Source: Bacteroidales bacterium
GTDB taxonomy: Bacteria; Bacteroidota; Bacteroidia; Bacteroidales; UBA12077
Assembly: GCA_016342685.1 (NCBI GenBank)
Contig: JAEINU010000001.1
Span: forward strand, 950,169 to 1,014,168
DNA: 64,000 bases
Reading direction: 5' to 3'
Notes under the pieces: generated by a model
Seen by the model: only the letters and a program-made list of their open reading frames with translations
Told to the model about the DNA's origin: nothing
Database searches by the model: none
Position numbers and translations under genes: made by a program
In this document: piece after piece, positions 46,011-55,261 of the stretch
Layout of the letters: every line of letters starts with the position of its first letter
Position numbering within the stretch: position 1 is the stretch's first letter

Positions 46011-46583
46011 ATGTCCGATATTAACATTAAGAATTTTTGGGATGAGGAGTGGAAAGATCTTGTATTGGAAAATATGCAAGCTAAAAGCAAGTACAAGATT
46101 TCTAATTATGGGAGAATATTAAGTTATTATTATAAAGAAGAGGGGGTTTTGTTAAGACCAAAAGGTCCCAACGGATATAAAGCATTTGTTTTCAGAGATA
46201 AAGATGGAAAAACTGTTCGTATGTATATTCATAGGTTGGTTGCAATGTTCTTTTTGGATAAACCAAGAGAAGATCAACAATTTGTAATTCACTTTGATAG
46301 CGCAAATGGAAACAACTATTATAAAAATCTTTGTTGGGCAAACGACGCAGAGAAAAGAGAACATCAGAATAAACACATGCCTAATTGGCAAAATAATAAT
46401 AAAGACGGTTTAAGACCTTATGCAAAATTAACCGAAACGCAGGTTAAACTTATAAAACGTAAAATTAACGATCCTAATAGAAAAACGCGAATGAAGATAA
46501 TCGCTAAGCGGTATGGTATTTCATTAATGCAGTTATATCGAATAAAATCAGGTGAGAATTGGGGTAATGTTAATCCAGATTAA
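46011..46583 (+). CDS. NUMOD4/HNH-type endonuclease-like DNA-binding protein
   Basis: The N-terminal part (W..EW.DL ... YKISNYGRILSY) is a NUMOD4 motif as found in homing endonucleases. The middle carries an HNH-3-like block: VIHFDSANGNNYYKNLCWAN near residues 90-110, with the catalytic-type His and Asn. The C-terminal 60 residues contain a helix-turn-helix (KIIAKRYGISLMQLYRIKSG). Bacteroidota carry many free-standing proteins of this type; whether they cut DNA or act as regulators is unproven. No intron or intein is nearby. Gap to the PAS protein gene is 90 bases. Confidence 0.82.
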   Translation: MSDINIKNFWDEEWKDLVLENMQAKSKYKISNYGRILSYYYKEEGVLLRPKGPNGYKAFVFRDKDGKTVRMYIHRLVAMFFLDKPREDQQFVIHFDSANGNNYYKNLCWANDAEKREHQNKHMPNWQNNNKDGLRPYAKLTETQVKLIKRKINDPNRKTRMKIIAKRYGISLMQLYRIKSGENWGNVNPD

Positions 46584-46673
46584 ATCTAGTAATTCTATTG
46601 TGTTGTAACTCAAAAAATTATAACTTGTAGTATTGGTTAATTAAGATATCTCTTTTTAATAAATACTATAAGT

Positions 46674-47168
46674 ATGAATAATAAAGAACTTGCATCAAGT
46701 AATATTAGCTTTGGTTTTCTTCATAAATCAAAAGATTTCCTAAATGTAATTATCAATAATGTTTCATGCAGTATTTTACTCCTGAATAAAGATATGGAGT
46801 TAAGAGCTTTTAATGATCCTATAAAAACCATGTTCATTAATAAGCCCGACGAAGATCTTCTATATGTGCGTTGTGGTGAAGCTATTGGTTGTGCTTTTAC
46901 AGTTGATGAAATGAAAAGATGCGGTGAAACCAGTAAATGTAATAATTGTGAATTAAGGGTTAAAGCTTTGGAATCTTATATTGAAAGGAAACCTATTTAT
47001 AGGGAAAAATTCTCTCGTGAATTTTACAAACTAGACGGAAATAAAGACCTGAAACACTTGCAGTTTTCCGTGTTGCCATTTTATTATTTAAATGATTATT
47101 ATATTATTGTATTAGTGGAGGATATTACAGAATTAGTGAGTTTAAGAAATAGAATAAGTCAAAATTAA
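46674..47168 (+). CDS. Stand-alone PAS-domain protein with five-cysteine cluster
   Basis: A 164-residue soluble protein made essentially of one PAS fold (about 20-158, ending in the VEDITE strand typical of PAS). An insertion carries Cys67, Cys73, Cys83, Cys89 and Cys92 in the pattern C-X5-C-X9-C-X5-C-X2-C. The same Cys-rich PAS insertion occurs in some anaerobe sensor kinases and could bind zinc, an iron-sulfur cluster or sense redox state. There is no output domain, so it likely works through a protein partner. Confidence 0.75.
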   Translation: MNNKELASSNISFGFLHKSKDFLNVIINNVSCSILLLNKDMELRAFNDPIKTMFINKPDEDLLYVRCGEAIGCAFTVDEMKRCGETSKCNNCELRVKALESYIERKPIYREKFSREFYKLDGNKDLKHLQFSVLPFYYLNDYYIIVLVEDITELVSLRNRISQN

Positions 47169-47193
47169 AGGGGGTAATTTTTTTACCCCCTTT
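47167..47193. terminator. Bidirectional terminator
   Basis: 11-bp perfect stem AAAGGGGGTAA/TTACCCCCTTT with a 5-base T loop, between convergent genes. Confidence 0.9.
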
Positions 47194-47217
47194 AATTGTT
47201 ATTAGTATGTTCTTATG

Positions 47218-49041
47218 TTATTTCTTTATACATCTAACATAATAGAAATCCTTTTTCTTAGCTTTTTCGATTAACTCAACTTTCCCATTTGAGTCAATGT
47301 AATAATATCCTGGTTTACCGTCTTTAATAAATAAATAGTTAGCTGTATAAACGTCCTTTTTATTGTCTTCATCGTAAATTAAATCACCACCTAAAAGTAA
47401 ATCAAAACCTGTTCCACCAAAAGGATATAATATCTTAATGTTGTTTGCAGCTTTATTAATTAAAAGATATTTCCATTCCTCCATAGAAGGGATCTTCCAA
47501 CCATCTGGACAACCTCCATTAACAACTTCAATATTGTACATGTGACCAAATAGTTTGCAATCTGACTTAATATTATCTCTACATTCACTATTTTCTCCAA
47601 AATCAAAATTTAAATTCTCAGACATCCAAGTATTCCCATCTATTTCAACAAAACCATATTCTTTATTATCTCTAGAATCTGTAAAGTTTCCGGTTTTTAT
47701 ATCTTTCATTTGTGTTATGTAGTCCTTATTATCTAATAAACAACGTACTTTACCTTTTTCATTTGTTTGTTTATCAGCCCAAGTAGTTAGTGCTCTTTTA
47801 TTACTTACAAATGATCTAAGTTTTCTACTATCTGCTTTATCATTTTTATTAATCCAGTAAGTGTTATAAGTATAGTAATCAATACTCATCCAATAATCAT
47901 CATTCGTCATATTAAAACTCCATACCCCATTTGCACTTAAACGTTCGTTTAATATTTCACGTTCACTTTCCGTTTCAATACTTGGAGAGAACTCCTTTAA
48001 TAAGCTTTCCCATTCTTCTCGCACAGGTAAACGCCAACCAGAAGGACACTGGTCTGCTGTTTCCTTATATACGTAGCTTCCTTTTATGTCTTTTTTAAGC
48101 CAAATGTTATTTGCAATATACTGCCATTCCAATTCTTCTCCTGTAAATGGGTGATTTACTGTTCCTGAAACTGGATTTAAATTTATATTGATATCAGAGA
48201 TTGATTCAATTTTTGCCAGATAAACAGCACTTTGGACACATCTTACACTTAATTTTTCAGTTTTATTTCGAAGCTCTTTGCTTATTTTACCTTCGTCGAT
48301 TCGAATTATTCTCGCAAAATATTTATCAGAGTACCCAGTGTATAACATTTTATTTTCGGAACTAGTCCAAAATGCTAAGGCTTTTTGATTTGGATATAAG
48401 GTTGTTGAGTATGAGCATTGTTCCACTGTAAAGCCTGAATTATGCAACTTGTCTAAATTTATTACATGTAATCCGTGCTCTTTAACTTTATCCTTACTAA
48501 CACCAAATTCTATTTCCAATTCCATCCAATCTTCATCGGTTGGGAGTACCCATCCATCGGGGCATGCATTGCGCGCAGTTACATTATTAAATAATCCGCC
48601 ACATTCAGAATCTGTTTTAGTTGCTTTTAAATTCTGAGTCATCCATTTATTTTGTCCATAAAGTATCCAATTGTACATATAACCATCTTCACCTTTAAGA
48701 TTTCCCATTTTTTTCTGATCAACGGTGAAATATTCAGCCACAATCTTAAATGACATCTCGGTTTGAACATTTTTCAAATTATCTATCCATAAAACAAATT
48801 TCTTATTTGGACCTGAAGTTATACTATCTCCAATATCCCCATAAACCTTATCAATCGGGTTCCAGGTTTTCTTATCAGTTGAAAACATAACACTCACCTT
48901 AAAAAGATCATCAATACCACCATTTAAATCATACTGAAATAATAATTCTCCTGTTTTCTGATCTATTTTTACATTTTCAATTTTTTGTGCATTTACAGAT
49001 AATAGTGTAAAGCAAAATATTAAAGTTATAAGATGTTTCAT
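47218..49041 (-). CDS. Exported protein with three FISUMP domains
   Basis: A signal peptide (to about VNAQ, residue 19) is followed by a beta-sandwich-like region (about 20-105) and three FISUMP (Fibrobacter succinogenes major paralogous) domains at about 110-268, 290-432 and 440-607. Each repeat has the W-M-T-Q-N-L-like start, the CPDGW.LPT..EW block and the terminal VRC motif. FISUMP proteins are exported, often surface-exposed, and their function is unknown. Conserved cysteines in each repeat probably form disulfides. It appears to be monocistronic. Confidence 0.88.
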   Translation of the reverse strand: MKHLITLIFCFTLLSVNAQKIENVKIDQKTGELLFQYDLNGGIDDLFKVSVMFSTDKKTWNPIDKVYGDIGDSITSGPNKKFVLWIDNLKNVQTEMSFKIVAEYFTVDQKKMGNLKGEDGYMYNWILYGQNKWMTQNLKATKTDSECGGLFNNVTARNACPDGWVLPTDEDWMELEIEFGVSKDKVKEHGLHVINLDKLHNSGFTVEQCSYSTTLYPNQKALAFWTSSENKMLYTGYSDKYFARIIRIDEGKISKELRNKTEKLSVRCVQSAVYLAKIESISDININLNPVSGTVNHPFTGEELEWQYIANNIWLKKDIKGSYVYKETADQCPSGWRLPVREEWESLLKEFSPSIETESEREILNERLSANGVWSFNMTNDDYWMSIDYYTYNTYWINKNDKADSRKLRSFVSNKRALTTWADKQTNEKGKVRCLLDNKDYITQMKDIKTGNFTDSRDNKEYGFVEIDGNTWMSENLNFDFGENSECRDNIKSDCKLFGHMYNIEVVNGGCPDGWKIPSMEEWKYLLINKAANNIKILYPFGGTGFDLLLGGDLIYDEDNKKDVYTANYLFIKDGKPGYYYIDSNGKVELIEKAKKKDFYYVRCIKK

Positions 49042-49278
49042 TTCTATATTATTTAAGTTTAATTAAGATTTATAAAGATATTATTAACTACTAAAAAATA
49101 CAATATCACATCATATTAAGAATTTTCAATTTACATAATATATGGCTATATTTGGTATAAATGAACTGTCAATTAGTACATATAATTAGTTTTCAAAATA
49201 GATTTAATGGTCTGTAATTTAAATGTTTATCAATGAATTATTGAAGGTGTTTAATTATTAAATCAAAAAAATGAATTA

Positions 49279-50412
49279 ATGAAAAAAATTATTATACTAG
49301 GAGCAGGTATGGTTGGGAAAGCCATGGCTATTGATCTTGCAAAAAAGTATCACGTAAAATCTGTTGATATAAATATTGACTCACTTAATTTTCTAAAAGC
49401 AAATTACTCTATTGAAATTGAGCAGCTTGATGTAAGTGATGAAAAACAACTTTTATCAGTAATACAAGAGTATGATCTTGTAATTTCTGCTGTTCCTGGT
49501 TTTTTGGGTTTTAAAACCTTAAAAAATGTAATTAAATCTGGAAAAGATATTGTTGATATTTCGTTTTTGCCTGAAGATGTATTGGAGCTTGATGAGTTAG
49601 CGAAGAAAAATAATGTTACTGCTATTATGGATTGTGGTGTGGCTCCTGGAATGCCAAATATTATTGCAGGTTATCATAATGAATTAATGGAAATCGAGAA
49701 TTTTGAATACATGGTTGGAGGTTTACCAAAGGTACGAACATTTCCATTCGAATATAAAGCTCCATTTTCTCCATGTGATGTTATTGAGGAATATACTCGA
49801 CCTGCACGATTTGTTGAGAATTTTAAGGAAGTTACTAAGCCTGCAATGAGTGATATAGAATTGTTGGATTTTGAGAATGTGGGTTCATTAGAAGCTTTTA
49901 ATTCCGACGGATTAAGATCCTTAATTTATACATTAAATAATATTCCAAATATGAAGGAGAAAACCTTGCGTTTTCCCGGTCATATAAAAATGATTCAAGG
50001 TTTAAAGGCAGCCGGCTTTCTAGATCATAAGCCAATACAAGTAAACGGGAAAAGTGTAGTGCCTTTTGATGTAACGTCAGAAATCCTTTTTAGTGCATGG
50101 AAATTAAATCCTGAGGATCGAGAATTTACTATTATGCGCGTAATTATTCAGGGAAAAGAAAATGATGAAAGAAAGGAAATAATTTACGATTTATACGACG
50201 TATATGATCCTATCGAAAAGATATCTTCTATGGCACGAACCACTGGATTTACAGCCACAGCAGCCGTTGATATGGTTTTAAATGGTGTTTTTAACGAAAA
50301 AGGAATATTTCCTCCAGAGTTGGTAGGTAAGCACGAGGTTTGCTTTAGGTATATTTTAGATTATTTGAAGCAACGTAATATCATCTATAAAAAAACAGAG
50401 AAAAGTATTTGA
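49279..50412 (+). CDS. Saccharopine dehydrogenase family protein
   Basis: An NAD(P)-dependent oxidoreductase with the Rossmann start IIILGAGMVGKAMA (residues 4-17) and the C-terminal catalytic domain of saccharopine dehydrogenase/carboxynorspermidine dehydrogenase relatives (DCGVAPGMPNII near 131). The family interconverts amino acids and 2-oxo acids or imines in lysine or polyamine metabolism. The 377-residue length matches the short Lys9-like group. No other lysine or polyamine gene is adjacent, so the substrate is not determined. It has its own terminator. Confidence 0.88.
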   Translation: MKKIIILGAGMVGKAMAIDLAKKYHVKSVDINIDSLNFLKANYSIEIEQLDVSDEKQLLSVIQEYDLVISAVPGFLGFKTLKNVIKSGKDIVDISFLPEDVLELDELAKKNNVTAIMDCGVAPGMPNIIAGYHNELMEIENFEYMVGGLPKVRTFPFEYKAPFSPCDVIEEYTRPARFVENFKEVTKPAMSDIELLDFENVGSLEAFNSDGLRSLIYTLNNIPNMKEKTLRFPGHIKMIQGLKAAGFLDHKPIQVNGKSVVPFDVTSEILFSAWKLNPEDREFTIMRVIIQGKENDERKEIIYDLYDVYDPIEKISSMARTTGFTATAAVDMVLNGVFNEKGIFPPELVGKHEVCFRYILDYLKQRNIIYKKTEKSI

Positions 50413-50429
50413 AAGAAACGTTATAATAG

Positions 50430-50458
50430 GAGATGCAAATAAAATTGCATCTCTTTTT
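50430..50458 (+). terminator. Terminator after the saccharopine dehydrogenase-like gene
   Basis: Perfect 9-bp stem GAGATGCAA/TTGCATCTC with a 6-base loop and T run, 17 bases after the stop codon. Confidence 0.9.
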
Positions 50459-50487
50459 CATTGTGAAATATAATTAGAATTATTGCA

Positions 50488-50518
50488 TTTGAGGCTAATA
50501 TTATTATCTTTAAATTTG
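50488..50518 (+). promoter_or_regulatory. Bacteroidota promoter for the 7TM-DISM-like kinase gene
   Basis: A -33 TTTG (50488-50491) and a -7 TAAATTTG (50511-50518) are 19 bases apart. The ATG lies 22 bases after the -7 element. Confidence 0.7.
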
Positions 50519-50539
50519 AATAAGGCTGTTAAGTAAAAG

Positions 50540-52543
50540 ATGAACCAAAATTTTTCAGTGCATATTGTAGTTACTATTGTATTTGCATTTTTAGTTCAAT
50601 GCACTTCTTTTGCAATAGAAAAACCTGAAAATGAATTCGAAAGAGAATATTTAAATTTTCACATATTAGAAAGTGAATTTGCAGAAGGAAAATATTTAGA
50701 TGGCAATTTACAGGAACTGGGATTTACACAATACTACAATAAAGAAACTCCTTTTAAAACACCTCTTGATAATAGAATGCTAACTTTAAGGTCGGAGTTT
50801 ACAGTTGATAGTATTTTCATTAATCAAGATTTATATTTAGTAGTTTTGCCTGTTGATTATCCATGCAATATATATTTAAATGGCGCGCTTTTATCAATAA
50901 GAGGAAATTCTCAAAAAAGATACACCAACAGAATACATTATTCCGAAAATTTCTTATTAGCAAGAGATAGGATAAATTTTAATGGTAAGAATGAAATAGC
51001 ATTTCAGCTTTATCCAGAAGAGGGTGAGATTTATCCTCTTGGTAAAGTTTTTATCTCAAACTCAAAGGATGCTACAAGATATGTTTTTTATCGCAATTTG
51101 CTAGGTACTAAATTGTTGTTCGCTCTGTCATTATGTGGTTTTGTATTTTGTGTATTTTATTTAATAATATATATAAGTAGAAGAGAATATCAAAGACAGC
51201 ATTTTTTGTTTTTTGCATTTATGAACCTGTTTTTTGTAATAAGTTATAGCAATAATATTTTCACTTATAATTATTCAAATACATTTCTTCTGGAAAAGAT
51301 TGCTAGAATAGGATTTCCATTATTTATTTTCGTTGGAATTTGTTTTCTATTAGAGTATACAAACCTTTTTAAAAAGAAAAGATTAATAAAAGTAATATTA
51401 GCTTTAATTTATATACCTGCAATTTTCATGGTATTAACTCCCAAAACTACAACAGGCGTAATTCAAGCTTATAATTCGTATCCTATAATTTCCTTGTTTG
51501 CAGGTAATTTTATGTTATTTATTTTAACCTTTTTGTATTTTTTAAAGGAAAGAAATGTAAAATCAACATTTCTGTTAGTTATATTTTTCTTAAATATTAT
51601 TGCGGGATTATACGATGGATATTATTTTGCAATTTTGAAAATAAAACCATTCATGCTGTTAACGCCTGTTACGGTCTTTGGAATCAATCTTATCATCTTT
51701 TTTATTCTAGCAGTAGATCACTCTAAACTTTATCATGTTGCTTTAGAAAGCTCTAAAAAATTCGCAAAACTTAATCAGGATTTGGAATTGCAAGTTGAAA
51801 AAAGAACACAAAAAACGATTGAATATGCCAATAAACTTGAAGAGGCCAATAGCACAAAAGATAAATTCTTTTCAATTATTGCTCATGATTTAAAGAATCC
51901 GTTTAATACCTTAATTGGTTACTCCGATGTACTTAAGTCTGATTTTAGAGAATATGGGCAGGATGAAATTTATCAGCATTTAAATACAATATATAATACC
52001 TCAGTAAATGGATATAATTTATTAGAAAACTTACTAAAGTGGTCGCAGTCTCAAACAAATAAGATATTATTTGAGCCTCAAAAAGTAAATTTATTTAACA
52101 TAGTACAGATTTGCATTGAAGATGTTGAAAATCAAAGCCAATTTAAGGATATCGAAATTCATAATGATGTTTCCAAAAATTATCACATTATTGCTGATCA
52201 GAATTTATTAAAGACTGTTTTGCGAAACCTTGTAAATAATGCAATAAAATTTACAAATCGAAATGGTATGATCACAATAAGTTCTACGAAAGATGAATTT
52301 TGTACAGAAATTTTGGTTAAGGACACAGGTGTAGGAATGTCGGGAAAATATGTTAATGATTTATTTAAAATCGATAGAATTAGCACTATGGCTGGAACCG
52401 ATAAGGAAAAGGGAAGTGGCTTGGGATTAATCCTTTGTAAAGAGTTTGTTGAAAAACATGGAGGGAAAATTTGGGTGGAAAGTAAACAAGGTATTGGTAG
52501 CGAGTTCAAATTTACAATCCCCAAAATCATCGAAATGAATTAA
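50540..52543 (+). CDS. 7TM-DISM-like sensor histidine kinase
   Basis: The protein has a signal sequence, an extracellular beta-rich jelly-roll domain (about 30-185), seven transmembrane helices (about 190-395) and a coiled coil, then HisKA (FSIIAHDLKNPFNT, acceptor His) and HATPase domains (NLVNNAIKFT, DTGVGM, GSGLGL). This is the layout of 7TMR-DISM receptors, whose extracellular part is thought to bind carbohydrates or other ligands. The protein is an orphan kinase with no adjacent response regulator. A barrel protein gene follows 75 bases later, perhaps co-transcribed. Confidence 0.92.
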   Translation: MNQNFSVHIVVTIVFAFLVQCTSFAIEKPENEFEREYLNFHILESEFAEGKYLDGNLQELGFTQYYNKETPFKTPLDNRMLTLRSEFTVDSIFINQDLYLVVLPVDYPCNIYLNGALLSIRGNSQKRYTNRIHYSENFLLARDRINFNGKNEIAFQLYPEEGEIYPLGKVFISNSKDATRYVFYRNLLGTKLLFALSLCGFVFCVFYLIIYISRREYQRQHFLFFAFMNLFFVISYSNNIFTYNYSNTFLLEKIARIGFPLFIFVGICFLLEYTNLFKKKRLIKVILALIYIPAIFMVLTPKTTTGVIQAYNSYPIISLFAGNFMLFILTFLYFLKERNVKSTFLLVIFFLNIIAGLYDGYYFAILKIKPFMLLTPVTVFGINLIIFFILAVDHSKLYHVALESSKKFAKLNQDLELQVEKRTQKTIEYANKLEEANSTKDKFFSIIAHDLKNPFNTLIGYSDVLKSDFREYGQDEIYQHLNTIYNTSVNGYNLLENLLKWSQSQTNKILFEPQKVNLFNIVQICIEDVENQSQFKDIEIHNDVSKNYHIIADQNLLKTVLRNLVNNAIKFTNRNGMITISSTKDEFCTEILVKDTGVGMSGKYVNDLFKIDRISTMAGTDKEKGSGLGLILCKEFVEKHGGKIWVESKQGIGSEFKFTIPKIIEMN

Positions 52544-52618
52544 AGTCTTTGCATACTATAAACAAATCTTGCAAAAAGATGTTTTACAATTAGATACCAA
52601 ATTAATATTGTAAACATT

Positions 52619-53554
52619 ATGAGACAGTTCATATTCCTTTTATTATTTACAGTTATTTTTTTATTGGATGTTAAAGATATGTCTGGGCAAGGTTGCAGCG
52701 ATGCAGGTGTTTGTACGATTCATACTTTAAAAGATCAATCATTTAATCCTTTCGCAGAAAATGCAAAAAGAAATGCTTTTAAATCTGGCTTAACATATGG
52801 AATAGGTGAACGAGATATAAAATATATTAATCCATATGTTGAATATTCAAATATACTAACAGAAAAAGTAAGCATTGCAGCAAAAATTGTATACACTTTT
52901 GTAAACGGAGAGCTTGCCAAAACAAACAATCTTAGTGATATTTATATTTCATCAAATTTTCTGGTGCTGAATAAAGAATTAGCAAGCTTATCTGCTATAG
53001 TTGGATTAAAAATACCTTTAAATAATTCAAATACAGAAAATAACGATTTGCCCTTACCAATGCATTATCAAAGTTCACTCGGAACCTACGATATAATTAT
53101 AGGCGCAAACTATATTTATAGTCGATTGGGAATTAGTTTGGCTGTTCAATACCCAATTGTTAATTCAAATGAGAATGAGTTTTTAACACCTGTTAGTTCA
53201 GATTTAATCGAATCAAATTATGTTTCAACAAATTCATATGAGCGTAAAAGTGATTTTATGAATCGAATATCATATAATATCCCAACTTTTAATAATAAGT
53301 TGGTATTTCGCCCAAGTTTATTGAGTATTTATCATTTGGGAAATGATATTTTTATTGATGATAATGGAGATGAAGTTGAGATAGAGGGATCACAGGGTTT
53401 AACAATTAATGCAAATATATTTTTAAACTATTCAATTTCGGATTCCAAAATTTTGGAAATTTCGTTGGGATCTCCATTTCTTACACGAGATTCAAGGCCT
53501 GATGGCTTAACCAGAAAACTTGTTGCGGGCATAGAATACATATATATCTTTTAA
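52619..53554 (+). CDS. Outer-membrane beta-barrel-like protein
   Basis: A signal peptide (to about MSGQ, residue 23) and a short Cys-containing start (GCSDAGVCT) precede a domain of alternating hydrophobic strands with aromatic girdles, ending in EYIYIF, which fits a C-terminal beta-signal ending in Phe. The length of 311 residues suits a barrel of about 12 strands. No specific family function is recognised; similar Bacteroidota proteins are annotated as putative transporters. It lies between a sensor kinase and an AbgT transporter gene. Confidence 0.7.
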   Translation: MRQFIFLLLFTVIFLLDVKDMSGQGCSDAGVCTIHTLKDQSFNPFAENAKRNAFKSGLTYGIGERDIKYINPYVEYSNILTEKVSIAAKIVYTFVNGELAKTNNLSDIYISSNFLVLNKELASLSAIVGLKIPLNNSNTENNDLPLPMHYQSSLGTYDIIIGANYIYSRLGISLAVQYPIVNSNENEFLTPVSSDLIESNYVSTNSYERKSDFMNRISYNIPTFNNKLVFRPSLLSIYHLGNDIFIDDNGDEVEIEGSQGLTINANIFLNYSISDSKILEISLGSPFLTRDSRPDGLTRKLVAGIEYIYIF

Positions 53555-53636
53555 TATTGAAAATAAATTTTGATTGTTTGTTAGAATCATATATTTTCGG
53601 AGGCTCTTATAAATATGGACTTAAAGATATTTTAAT

Positions 53637-55145
53637 ATGAAAAGGAGCCCAATAGCATTATTTTTAAATGGAGTAGAAAAAGTAGGAAACGCATTACCTC
53701 ACCCTGCAACATTATTTGGCATTTTTGCACTTTTGATCTTGCTATTCTCGGCACTGTTCGGAGCATTAGGGGCATCTGCAGTGCACCCAGGAACAGGTGA
53801 GGTTTTCGAAGCTGTCAATTTATTATCAAGAGATGGTGTTTATATGATCTTGACCAAAATGGTTAAGAATTTTACCAATTTTGCTCCTTTAGGGATTGTA
53901 ATTGTAGCAATGTTAGGTATTGGATTAGCAGAGAGCTCAGGATTAATTGCTGTGTTAATTAGAAGTTTGGTAATATACTCACCAGAGAAGTATTTAACCT
54001 TTATAATTGTTTTAGCGGGAATATTATCAAATTTAGCTTCTAGTGTAGGATATGTATTATTAGTTCCGTTGGCAGGAACTATATTTATTGCTGTTGGACG
54101 AAATCCAATAGCAGGTATGGCAGCTGCATTTGCCGGGGTCTCCGGTGGCTATTCTGCAAATTTAGTTCTTGGAACCATTGATCCATTGCTAGCGGGACTA
54201 TCGCAGGAAGCTGCTCGTTTGGTTGATCCGGAATATTTAGTAAATCCAACAGCCAATTATTTCTTTATGGTTGCTTCTACTTTTTTAATCGCTGGGCTTG
54301 GAACATGGGTTACCGAAAAGATTGTGATACCACGCTTAGGACCCTATAAAAGTGAAGGTGTCGAAAAAGAAGAAATTTCAAGATTAACTCGAATTGAGAA
54401 AAAAGGAATAAAAAGAGCATCATTGGTTTTTCTCGGCTTTATTGTATTATTATTAATTGGACTAATACCTGAAAACGGAATATTGAGAGGTACAGATGGT
54501 ACATTTTTACAATCACCAGTACTGAAAGGTGTAGTTGCTATTTTATTTTTAGTTGCTGGTTTAATGGGATTGATATATGGTTTGGTGATAGGAAAATACA
54601 AAAACGATTCAGATGTAATGAAAGGTATGGCAGAGTCGATGAAAACTCTTGCATCATACATTGTTTTAGTATTTTTTGCAGCTCAATTTGTTGAGTATTT
54701 TAATTGGAGTAATTTGGGAATAATATTAGCAATTAATGGAGCAAGTTTTATTCAAAGTTTAAATCTTGGATTAATTCCATTAATGATCATGTTTGCAATT
54801 TTTGCAGGTACTATTAACTTGGTAATGGGAAGTGCTTCTGCAAAATGGGCATTGTTAGCGCCAATTTTTATTCCTATGTTTATGTTCTTGGGTTATACAC
54901 CGGAATTAACCCAAGTTGTATATAGAATAGGTGATAGTGTTACAAATATTATATCTCCAATGATGAGTTTCTTTGCATTAATAATTGTTTACTTTCAAAA
55001 ATACGATGATAAATCTGGTATAGGTACAATTGTAGCTACCATGTTACCATACTCCGTAGTTTTCTTTATCGGTTGGATTATTCTTTTAGTTGCATGGTTA
55101 TTACTAGGTGTTCCTTTAGGACCTGGAGCAGGAATACATTTATAA
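53637..55145 (+). CDS. AbgT-family transporter
   Basis: A 502-residue polytopic protein of the AbgT family, whose members import p-aminobenzoyl-glutamate or export antimetabolites such as sulfonamides. Characteristic features are the start VEKVGNALPHPATLF, the GAVAGVSGGYSANL-like segment (here FAGVSGGYSANLVLG near 170) and the GSASAKWALLAPIF block near 400. There is no neighbouring aminobenzoyl-glutamate hydrolase, so the physiological substrate is open. Its terminator is at 55174-55200. Confidence 0.92.
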   Translation: MKRSPIALFLNGVEKVGNALPHPATLFGIFALLILLFSALFGALGASAVHPGTGEVFEAVNLLSRDGVYMILTKMVKNFTNFAPLGIVIVAMLGIGLAESSGLIAVLIRSLVIYSPEKYLTFIIVLAGILSNLASSVGYVLLVPLAGTIFIAVGRNPIAGMAAAFAGVSGGYSANLVLGTIDPLLAGLSQEAARLVDPEYLVNPTANYFFMVASTFLIAGLGTWVTEKIVIPRLGPYKSEGVEKEEISRLTRIEKKGIKRASLVFLGFIVLLLIGLIPENGILRGTDGTFLQSPVLKGVVAILFLVAGLMGLIYGLVIGKYKNDSDVMKGMAESMKTLASYIVLVFFAAQFVEYFNWSNLGIILAINGASFIQSLNLGLIPLMIMFAIFAGTINLVMGSASAKWALLAPIFIPMFMFLGYTPELTQVVYRIGDSVTNIISPMMSFFALIIVYFQKYDDKSGIGTIVATMLPYSVVFFIGWIILLVAWLLLGVPLGPGAGIHL

Positions 55146-55173
55146 AAGCATTAAATATACAATATACAAAATG

Positions 55174-55200
55174 ATGGCCTGATTTATTCAGGCCATTTTT
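55174..55200 (+). terminator. Terminator of the AbgT transporter gene
   Basis: Perfect 9-bp stem ATGGCCTGA/TCAGGCCAT with a 5-base loop and T run. Confidence 0.9.
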
Positions 55201-55261
55201 GTATTAAAGAACATTGTTTTTTAAACGATATTTCTTCAATTTTACTAACTAAATAATTGAT

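Noticed and set aside
45845..46096. 83-codon open frame on the minus strand
   Set aside because: It overlaps the start of the NUMOD4 gene, is rich in Phe/Ile/Lys/Ser from AT-rich DNA and shows no family pattern.
52198..52530. 110-codon open frame on the minus strand
   Set aside because: Antisense to the HATPase domain of the 7TM-DISM-like kinase; a shadow of conserved coding sequence.
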